This document shows, piece after piece, positions 52,573 to 62,745 of a stretch of DNA of 64,000 nt; the stretch's first letter is position 1, and every line of letters begins with the position of its first letter. The notes under the pieces were generated by a model. It did no database searches and was not told the origin of the DNA. It saw only the letters and a list, made by a program, of their open reading frames with translations. Source of the stretch: Balanoglossus misakiensis (lineage: Eukaryota; Hemichordata); the NCBI GenBank assembly GCA_040954595.2, contig CM082582.2:7998001-8062000 (forward strand), read 5' to 3'. Both the position numbers and the translations under genes were made by a program.

Positions 52573-53568
52573 ATGTCATTGAACAAATCCGAGATGACTT
52601 ACGTTGGAGCTACGGGCAACGTTTCTTTTATAATGGACAATTTAACGCAGACGATCGTTGACGTGATTCCGAACGGCCCTGGCGCGCCCGCCCTGACCAC
52701 AGCGACGCCATTTCTTGCCGCCGTGACGACAGCTTTTGACTTCATGGCCGAAAACGTGTCAGGCGCAATTAATTGTGGGAATATTTCGGACTACTGCAAC
52801 GCCACAGAAGGTACCCCGCTCCGGCTTCTGCCCGACCGGTCGCTGGTTTACCAGATTGTTTGCTTTATATGCTGGGGGTTGGTTTTGATATGCGGCATCG
52901 TTGGCAACACCATGGTGGTGTTGGTCGTCTGCCGGATCAGCCACATGCGCACCCCGACTAACTGTTACCTGGTCAGCCTGGCGACAGCTGACACGCTTGT
53001 GCTCATTACGGGGTGCCTTCCCGCCACGACAGGACTGTTCGCGCCAACCGGGTGGGTGTTCGGCGACGCTGGATGTAAACTCTCTGTCTATCTGCAGTAC
53101 GTGGCCATCAACGTGTCGTCGCTATCCATCAGCGCGTTTACCATCGAGCGCTACATCGCTATCTGTCACCCGATGAAGGCCCAGACTATTTGCACCGTGT
53201 CGCGCGCCAAGCGGATCATAGGGGTCTTGTGGACCTTCGCCGTCCTCTACTGCATGCCGTGGCTTTTCTTGGTGGGTACGCAGGTGGCGGGACTTCAATC
53301 GAACGGCGTGATTCGCACCGATTGCCTTTACAAGCAACAACGCGATTCCAACATCTATAACATTATGTACTTCGTTGACCTGTGTGCATTCTACGTAACG
53401 CCATCGATTCTCTCCGTTGTCGTCTATGGACTCATAGCCAAGATTCTCTTCTCCAACACAGTCCCACAGAACGACACCAAGGACAGTTTCAGGCACAAAC
53501 ATAAACTGAACGGTGTTACAAAACGAGAAAGTAGAAAGAAAAACCAGTCTTCATCCAGCAGAAGACAG
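52573..53568 (+). CDS. TRHR: TRH-receptor-like class A GPCR, first coding exon
   Basis: Encodes 332 residues of a rhodopsin-family neuropeptide receptor that signals at the plasma membrane. The N-terminus (1-90) has N-glycosylation sequons at N16, N23, N61, N70 and N76. TM1 spans about 92-118 (GN at 111-112), TM2 about 128-150 (LATAD, D140), TM3 about 168-192 followed by ERY at 192-194, TM4 about 214-236 (W220) and TM5 about 263-291 (P277, Y285). A basic, Ser-rich third loop closes the exon. C168 and C251 should form the conserved disulfide. HMRTPTNCYLVSLA, YLQY and FTIERYIAICHPMKAQ are TRH-receptor hallmarks. Y176 and N180 align with the mammalian TM3 ligand contacts Tyr106 and Asn110. The ATG at 52573 has A at -3 and an upstream in-frame stop. 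The coding exon ends in phase 0 at CAG before GTAAGT; the 14 codons beyond it are intron read-through. TM6, TM7 and the tail lie outside the window. Confidence 0.92.
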
Positions 53569-53574
53569 GTAAGT
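53569..53574 (+). other. Splice donor GTAAGT after the receptor exon
   Basis: CAG|GTAAGT is a consensus donor at the ICL3/TM6 border. The protein before it ends in SSSRRQ, where TRH receptors continue into TM6; the residues after it lose all similarity. Confidence 0.88.
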
Positions 53575-54619
53575 TTGACGTTTCATATGAAATATATAGT
53601 ACGCTTTCATTAGAATGTTTTAAATCTGATTCAGCTCAACATATGCTAACTGAAATGTGAAAAAAAGTTTGAAGCTCCATTGACGTGTGCTTTGAGACCG
53701 ATAGTCGCTGCCTTTAACTTTACAAACAGAATAACTTTAAACACATCGCCGCCCCCGTAGTTTTGTTCTGTGTTAGTTGAAGGAGCCGCCGTTCGGCAGT
53801 TTTGTCTCGTCGGTGGCATTCTAAAATAACGCAGAATCACAGCTGCGCGCCAGTTTCGTGTAACAGCGGCTCTCACCCGGTAGAATATCTCTCCGAATTC
53901 CAATCTCGTCTCACACGTGACGTGGATCAGACTACTCTCAAGAACTTCATGACAATGTCCGCCGGATTCATTCCACTTGACGACACATTGTGCCACAATG
54001 ATACCACAGCTTAGTCTAGAATAGCGTGGTTACCATGGACATGGTGGGGTAAACAGTGTAACCCATTTTGCTGATTATTTGGATCCACCGAGAGTGACGT
54101 CATTCACTGGCGTCGTCTGTCGCAGCCCAGACAGGCGAGGCGGGAAAACGTGTTACGATCGGTCTATCCAATATGCCAGCAACGAGGTGAGGCGTTTCTC
54201 GGCGCGCTGCACACTGCGTCAGAAAAACACACATTTGTTATACAGGCAGTGTTTCTTTGATTCTTGTCGTCCGACTGCCCACGATTTTACTACGATCGAC
54301 CCTATTTTTGCCCCAAACGACGCCCCCTATGGTCAGTTCGACCATGAGCGTGTGATACTCCTGATCATGCCAAATCATATTAGTGACGTAGTTGATGCAC
54401 AGAAGAGTTTATGCCAGCATAAAATCTGTATCATTCCTGTAATTTGCAAGTTTTCTTTTATTAACTAAGCTATATTGCCGTAAAGGTGTTTCTTTTTCGT
54501 TTTCCCGAACAAACCTGATTCGTCTGTTCAAAGGAATAGTGTCTTCGAGGTTTCCAAAAACACAACTTAGCATGAGCTTGTCTCATTATCCGACCTGCGT
54601 TTGTACACTCTAATCGTTT

Positions 54620-54720
54620 TGTTGGATGGATGGACAGAATAGTCAGCTATGTCAATTGATTGATTTGTTGGTTGATTGTTGGTTTATTTATTTATTGTTG
54701 GATGGATGGATAGATTAGTG
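54620..54720. repeat. Diverged tetranucleotide repeat tract
   Basis: Low-complexity sequence built from GGAT, GATT, TTGG and TTTA units (for example TTGGATGGATGGATAG), an old decayed microsatellite. Confidence 0.7.
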
Positions 54721-57700
54721 ATTAGATGGACTGATGAGTGAGTTGACGGAGGATTTAAGAGACGGGAGAAAGAAAAACCTGGATGTTAAAAAAACAATTT
54801 TTGATAGACAGTGACAGCGTGGTTCAAAAATCTCATTAATGTAGTGTCTGACAGATGAAACAGAAGTTCTCTGACTTCCATGCGTTAATTGCTCGAATTC
54901 AGAAACATGTCCATCTTTTCGGTTGACTGGCATTGGTGAGCTGTGTTTTGCCTTATTTAATAAAAACGGACTCGAGCTGATACAAGGTTATGCCCGGAGT
55001 GAAAAGCAACAATCGCGCGTTGGGTCGACCTTTTTTCTCTTCAAATTGCCGTTGCCCGACAACTGATGAGTTTATGATTATACGCAATTTCTCAAACAAA
55101 TGTCATCCAAAACTCGGGTTTATTAAAGTAAAGGGTTCTGGTGCATCTTTTATTCGAAATAATGACTGCCTGCAGACAAGATCACAACAAAACTTTAACG
55201 GGGAGTTTGACCAATGAAAAGGGTTAATGGCGGTAACCGACAACACAGTCGTCTTGGCGCCAACTAAAGAATAATTAACTTTAACGTATCATTTCAGCAG
55301 GTCGTCGGAAATATGAATGCATATAAAAGCATTCTTCGCAAGATGTTTTTAAATGTTTGAAATGAGCCACTATTAAAACATTTGGACAGGTTTACTGAAA
55401 GCTTGATTGATTCTGACAACAGACTTTTGTGTATAAGACTTAGTGCAGCCGGTTTACAAGTCGGTACCAAAGAGACTGCCAGCTGGCACCGTGTCGAAAT
55501 GGAAAATATAAAATAGTGCGTATAAAGCTAATATTGATGTAATAAAATAGCGCGTAAGCTAATACGGATATTAAAACGGTGGCTAAAACCAACAGGAAAC
55601 AAATGGTTCGTGACAATTTGCACATGATTTGGCGCCTATATTCCAAAGTTTATTGTGTCGTTCGGCATCCCGCCGAACATGTCACGTGTCAAAAACCGTA
55701 TTGTAGGTTTCAATGGCATCGAGCGGAATGTTATTGTGTTGGCGGAAAGGGTATTCGTAAATTTTGAGCTACCGTACAGTACAACGATAGGAACGCCTAA
55801 TTTTGTGTGAGCTTTTACATCCTACTCGGTGCTTAAGTGTAATTACAGTTATAGGAGAACCAACATACCGCCATAGCTATTGCTTTTTGTGCCATACTAC
55901 AATAGTTTCAATATAATAAAAGCCTCCGATCCGTTAAATTTGTAAATAAAATTATGACCGTGACGTACACGTGTCTTTAGTAAAATTTTGCCGCCCATAG
56001 ATCAACAACTTGGATGATTTCAATGTTTTATTTTTTAAAATTAGGCTCTCTGTTTTCATTCATTAAGAAGTTTTTTTAACTGACACTGTCACGGGACTTT
56101 TTTTTCAAATGGTCGTTTAAACTTCTGTTGCAGCTGCGACAGTGTCCTATAAAACTCTGCAGCAGCTGTGGTAGGGAATTCAAAACGTGTGCGATCTCTA
56201 ACGCTTAGGCACATGGACGTATGCATCTCATATTTGTATGACTATAAAGTATTCTGATGCATGCCATCGAATGGACCTCTGATTAATTTCATTTTTTTGA
56301 TAAATTGAAGTCTGGTTTAGTAACCCGTGTAGACATTTTGCGAATTAAAAGTTCGTACCGTTCACTGCCCCTTTTCAGGTTTTGATGTTCCAGTTTGTAC
56401 GTTAAATGGTATCACCCTTAATGCTCGTACTTGATTAGAGTGACGAGGGTCACACAATCATATATGGTTGAATGTTCATTCCAGCGTGAGTGACCGTGAA
56501 CTTTCCTGTGCAAGTTTATTTGACCTACTATGCAGTTCACCACAGTGTTAAACAAATGTTATGGTACCAGCTTGAATCAATACCTCTTCTTGATTTCTCC
56601 TTATCTTCTTAGTAATTATTGGTTCACGAAACCACTACTTCAGTTTGGTTTCAGCCATTGCATACGGTGGCCCATATGGGCCACCAAAGGCGCACATACA
56701 TGTGCAACCCACTCAGCCTATAAACCATGCAGCTTACAGGTACATTTTTGTACCGCCAGTCTGCCCATAGCTCTGCAATTACGCACAACTCAACATCTTC
56801 ATAAACCAATGATCGTGCTGTAATCTAGTACACATTCCTTTTATAGTCTTCGTGGGTTATATTCTTCCTGTATCCATTCAGTTTATAGTCTCCCCGTTGA
56901 CTTGTTTTTCAATGGCGCAGTGATCCGTTGCCCCCGCCCCCCCCCCTCCCACCGACTCACACCCATGATGCATCAGCGGTATTTTCAGTTTTACGACGGG
57001 ATTTCTCAATCAAGTCCACCGACAGAAGTTCACCAAAGATGATTGAAACTGAGTACTAGTTTGACACTGAAATCGACCATCAAAGTCAAATCCCCCGGAA
57101 AATAATCGCTTTGATTTCCGAGGCCACTTAGGTTTTATTCGCTCCGGCATCTGAGACATGCATCTCCGAAGGCGCCAAGTATTTCCGAAAAGAGCGGGAA
57201 AGAATATAGTCCGTCGCCCGGACAACCTTGAACCACGAGTAACATCTCGTCAAGGTGGCCGTACTATAGGTATCGCCCGGTGTAGATGTTTTTGGATAAC
57301 AGTAATCCCTTTCAGAAAGCTGTAAATCTCGTCGGCGCTAATGTCGTTTAATCACAATTATTGCTCCTTCAGTGGTTTAACTGTACTCAGGAAACCACTC
57401 CAAGAATGGTCGTATTACAGTTAATGTACACTAAAAGACCGGGTCTATGCAAATATTCCCAGCTCTCCAATTCTCGTTTTTTGCATAACACGGTGTAACA
57501 ATTTCAAGGATTTACTCGCGTGACCTTTCCCTGTGAAATCGTCCGACAAATTCGAAAGCCACGGTTAATATTATCCGAATGATGCATCGAAAAATAAATC
57601 GTATGGGGCAATAAATTGTCACGGCGCGATTTACATTTGACTTCGGTTCATATTGATTTATCTGCGTCCAATCACCACGAAGTAAATGACACTTGAGTTC

Positions 57701-60554
57701 TTCGGCATATTTTTTCATTTATCTATAAATTGCGGTGGTGCTATTTCTGAATAAATTGACTATTACTGACCCCACCATGCAATGCATCGAAATGTTTGTA
57801 ATTTTCTACTGTTTCCTTGGAAACCATTGCCGTGGCAGTGCCTCCTGCCTCCAACGTTTTCCCGCCCTGTCCCGGTGTATATCGACCGTACTAGGTTATT
57901 CTTATATCGCGGCATATGTTATGCCCAGCTAATCCATTGTTTCCTATTTCATACAGAGCTAAAAGGTCTATTGTTTATATCTATAGAATTGCCCACGTCG
58001 TCAATGATGGGCCTTTAATTTAGTACGTTGCAACTACAGCTAGAACCAGTTAGCCAGTGACTTATCGATGGCTTTGTTTATCGCTGACGGTTGTCAACGG
58101 TGACCATTATACAGACAGTGGTGGCAGACACATAGTAGTAAATGGGGGGGGCGTCAACACCCTTTGTGGAGTGGACCATTGGGTCCCGATAGACAGAATT
58201 TTTTTAAATTTCACCCTCTAAAAGTTGCATCTTTTGTGCCTGTAAAATATCAACGCCAAACAACGTTGTCCATACATGTACCAGGTCGGTTCTTTCTGTA
58301 CGAACTCAACATCTCTGTAAAAGTTCCGAGGAAAAAAATTAATACAGCGTAATTCATTTGTCAAGCGATGCGGAAAACAGCTTCAGGGATGAAATCTGGT
58401 CTAGCGATCTGATATAGCGAGTTGACCCCAGTCATTAATCCGAATCATATTAAGAGGTTATAAATCTTGCGTCCGTGCCAGATATTTTCACGTCCTCGTT
58501 CAAGGCACACAGGGGCGCGCTTTCCATTCCATTAGTCAATAACTACATTAGAAACAAGCGTGGTATTATTTTACACATCGAGCATTTATTTCAATCAATT
58601 TTATAGCGGCAATTTACAGTGCATCTGACTTTGATATGAAATCCCTATGTGATGTAAACGCGCACGCTGTTCATACAGTCTGTCGGTCTCGGTTCGTCAA
58701 CTTGAACTTTTCAAAGTCAACGGTCTCGGACCGTCGCCAAATTCATGAAATGCTTCTTCCTGGTAATTTGGGTCTGGATATTTTCCACTGGCAAGAAAAA
58801 TTAATTTTCCGCGGTGATTTAATTGGAAACCGGCGCAACTTGTTCGTGCGCTTGGTGGCAGTATAATTGCCGGTTGCTAACGACACCGGGAAAAGAAAAT
58901 TGAGTTTTCGTGCGCGCAATTACCGTGGGCTCCCTTTAAATAGTTATTAAACAGTATTGTGGTAAATAACGAAGGAATATTAAGGAATCGAAAAACACGC
59001 GTTTGAAACGCACACACACACATACGAAACTCGATAACCTAACCGTTTGCTTTGATGAGACGTAACGCGAGTTTCATTAATCAACGTTCAGCGTTTGCGG
59101 ACGTGTTCACCAGATGACAAGCGACCGAGCGCTTAACGGTAAATTTTATTGTTTTGATGAGAGACGACACACAAAACCGCGAACCGTGAAATCACAGCGC
59201 CATTTTACGACTTTTATCTCCTCCCTTTGTGCGTGCGAAAAAAATGGCACACGGCTCAGTTGCGTTGTTCAAAATTTCTAACATAAGAAACTCACCCTGG
59301 CAATTTTCGAGCTCTTAAATTTAATCGGGTAATTAAATCAAAGAAAGGCCATTGAGGAAAGGTTTTCTCTAGGGGGGTATTTTTTCATGAAAGTAAATAG
59401 GACACTAAATAAAGTTTGACTATCAGTCGTATTTTCGAACATCGCTGATTAAAAAAAGATTGGAACCCCCCGAGGGTATGTGCAATTTGTTAGCTGGAGG
59501 TCGAGAGAGAAGAGAAATCTCAGGCTTACATTCGCCTATTATCATTCTTTTCGACTTGAAAAGGGAAAGTCGCCAGGGTTAGTGACTGCTATTATTTTTT
59601 CGGGCCGCTGTGTAGGTGTTCATCGCGCGTAACATTGTAAACACGAAATCTGTTGTTTGTTTGGCGTTCTAGACGTGTCCCAACGTGAATCTCCTTTCAC
59701 GGAAGATTGCACATAATGTGGAGATGCGTGACAGTTCATTTTCCAGTCAAACCCGTAAAGAAGATGCATCGGCATCTGAATAGGAGCATTGAATCACTTC
59801 CATGTTCGTAATAAGGTAGTAGTGTACACGCCTAGAAAATCATAAACCTTTCACTTTTTTCTCATGTTTAGCCTAAGGCACTGGGGATCACAGAGCAAAA
59901 GTTTTTCATGAGAGAGCCAAATTGTCTCAAATTTGAATTCCAAAATGGCCGCCAATCTCTGTGTTAACGCATAGACAATCTACTGTCTATGGTTAACGCT
60001 ACGAAGACAATTTAAAGTTGTGATTTTTATTCACCGAACCTACATACTGTAGGCAGCATGAGAAAAACGCGGGCTTGAACCAGTCTGTTTTCACATGCCA
60101 TCAGCTTTTGATTTATGCCACCGAGACAAAGTCTCACCACCATTCCAATTACTCCCCCACACGCCGTCTCATGTGTATAACGAGAAAATGATTCTAACAA
60201 TGCATCGAAATGTTCACCTCGTCTGCTATCTGTAGTGCCGGGACGCACATCATTCTGTTTATCGGGGGCCATAAATTATGTTCGATTTGATAAACGCGCA
60301 GAATAAATGAAACGTAACGTTTTACTGTTGCCAGAACAAATTACAGGCGTGGGTACCTTGAACTTCCATCGTAAATATTTCATTTGCTCGGTGTGAAATA
60401 CCTGAATGTCGTCGACAGGCCGCGCTTTCTTTGGTGATTAATTAAAATTATGGCTTCAGCACTTAAAGGGCCACTATATGTAAATTCTACTTATATTTTG
60501 CAGTATATTTTGTTAATGTTTCAACTACAAGTCATGTGTACGTGTACGGACCAC

Positions 60555-60612
60555 TGTTATTGTTGACAAACGCATTAAAGTCCGGACTTGAATACAATTG
60601 TCAACAATAACA
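60555..60612. repeat. 15-bp inverted repeat with palindromic loop
   Basis: The arms TGTTATTGTTGACAA (60555-60569) and TTGTCAACAATAACA (60598-60612) are perfect complements. The 28-base loop contains a 12-bp palindrome AAGTCCGGACTT (60578-60589). A 15-bp perfect arm pair at this spacing is very unlikely by chance in 64 kb. TTAAAGGGCCACTA lies about 90 bp upstream (near 60467), resembling the TTAA-AGG ends of the MITE family, so this may be the core of another small element. Confidence 0.7.
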
Positions 60613-61621
60613 ATACCGATTGTGCGCCCGTGGATTCTGTTGAGCAGATAAACATTTGACATTTATTATTGCTGTGTGGAGACGAACAAGAAACAATGGA
60701 TGAAAATGGTGTCAAAATTACAGATAATGGAGCTTCAAATTAGTCCATGCACTGCATGATCCAACTTTTTTTTTTAAATCTCGCATTAGAATTACATGTA
60801 ATCTGCTTTAATATTTCCATTCTCGGTTGTCGCTTCTTTAATATCCGAAATGGCGCTGACTAAATATTGAATATCGTTTGGCTGTAATCAAAATATTCAA
60901 AGTGAGATAACTATATGATTGTGAAAAGATTACTTACTGCAATTGTTAATCATTTGACCACGGGGTATATAGACAAGCCATGACAAGCTTTATTAAAACC
61001 ACATCGCTGAATAAACGAGTTTCTGCGAAATTGCCCAGTCGCTCTACAGTTGTTTATGCACATTCATTATCGTACGCGTGTTTTCGTCAGCCTCGGCGAG
61101 GCTTTAGGGCTGTTTCAAACCATATTGACCGCGAGGGCTAATTTTGTTTACACGGACGATGCGCTAAAAAGGGTTTTCGCTGCTTTGTTGATCTCTGCTT
61201 ATTTTTTATTCCCGGGGGCGTCTTTTAACACGTACTAGGGTTGCATTTTGCTATATAAGCTGTCAAATTGGGTGTCGATATTTTTCTCCATAGAGTAAGC
61301 ACTGATGGCGGCCATTTTTGAGTTTCAAATTTGAGACAATTTTGATATCTCATTCAAACTTTGCACGGTGACCCACCAATTGTTATTCTCAATTTTAAGA
61401 GAGAATAATCTAAAATTGTTCTGAGCCAAAAATGAAAAAGGGTCTTTGACTTTGATTTTCAAGGCGCATGCTATACCTTAAAAGAAATGTAGGTAAAACT
61501 AAATATCTTGTAAATAGGATCATTGCACAGAGACGACCGGTAATGGGACTTTAATATGAAGCTTCATGAAATATAACAGTGGTTCTTAAAGATTTGATTC
61601 AGTGAATGTATCGTCGACTGC

Positions 61622-61650
61622 TTTGTTTGGCGGGAAATTCGCCAAACAAA
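61622..61650. promoter_or_regulatory. Hairpin containing a canonical E2F site
   Basis: TTTGTTTGGCG (61622-61632) and CGCCAAACAAA (61640-61650) form a perfect 11-bp stem around a 7-base loop. The left arm and loop make TTTGGCGGGAAA (61626-61637), the classic E2F/DP consensus. Occupancy is not shown. Confidence 0.45.
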
Positions 61651-62639
61651 AGGAAAGACGAAACATACACGACATAGACAGAGTATGGCTGTGAGATCGA
61701 AGGTCAAAGCCCACAAGCTGCAGTTGAGAGAAAATTAGCCAAATTTTACGTAATTTATCGCTGGAATTGCATGAAAGCAATGACATGTAACGAGCCGTGC
61801 AGCGACTGTTGATGTGTGACATACCTTCGTGGTTGCCGGGGAGAAAATCAAATTTTGTGTCGGACCCCGAGATAGCAGTCTAGAAAATCGAATTGTTGTC
61901 TACCCAGTTAATTGAGCCTATGGACTATGGCGTCTACTGTTTGGAAGATCGTGCACGTCGGAATTATTTACTGAAAGTGAATGGTCAAATATTTAAGCAC
62001 TCGTGCCCTGAACAGACTGAGATAGTGTACTGTTACAGATTGCTGGCGATATCGAGAACTCGTTACACAAACGTGAAAAGACGACGATGAAAACATCAGT
62101 GATCACGGTGTTATGATTGTTCAGCCGCGCGCCATTTCTTTGTAGCCTGTCACGGCATGTGTCGGTCCGGTGGGTTTCAACTTTTTCTCTCCCGCGTCGC
62201 GTTTATCGTTTCAAAAAATATTATAGGCTACTTGTGTATTCTGGTCACCTGCTTTCCCGCCCGAGCGTCACGTACGCTGTCCGGTGTCTTGCCGCAGAAG
62301 ATGAGAATAAACCCCATGGTCGGCAAACCCAGGAAATTGCATGAGTTGGAAATTTCGATAACATACATACAGAGTGCCCGCGAATTATTTCTGTCGGGCG
62401 AACAAGGCTTCGATAAGCGGGGGCTTCTCATCTCACGGCGAACAACTTAATAATTGCGCACAGTAGCTGTTAAGTCTCTCGTGAAATCGTCGCGTGGATT
62501 TTCAAATCTTTCGGAAATGAATAGGTAATCTTTAATCCACGACGCACTTCCCCCAAAAGAGTTGTTAGTTTACTTACTGTGAACGTATACATACGGCACA
62601 ATCGAACATGGCGACCGGCCTTCAGAACATGGCGTCTTC

Positions 62640-62745
62640 ACGACAAAAAAGACCCCCCCCCCCGAAACACCTTAAAGTCCTTCCCTCCCTCTTCCCCTCC
62701 CTCCCTCCTTCCACCAATCCATCCATCTATCTATCCAAAAATACA
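62640..62745. repeat. Pyrimidine-rich low-complexity tract
   Basis: A C11 run (62653-62663) is followed by CCCT/CCTT units and then CCAT/CTAT units, forming a long polypyrimidine microsatellite on the + strand. Confidence 0.8.

Noticed and set aside
53569-53613. Last 14 codons of the receptor open frame
   Set aside because: They follow a consensus GTAAGT donor and lose GPCR similarity, so they are intron read-through unless the intron is retained.
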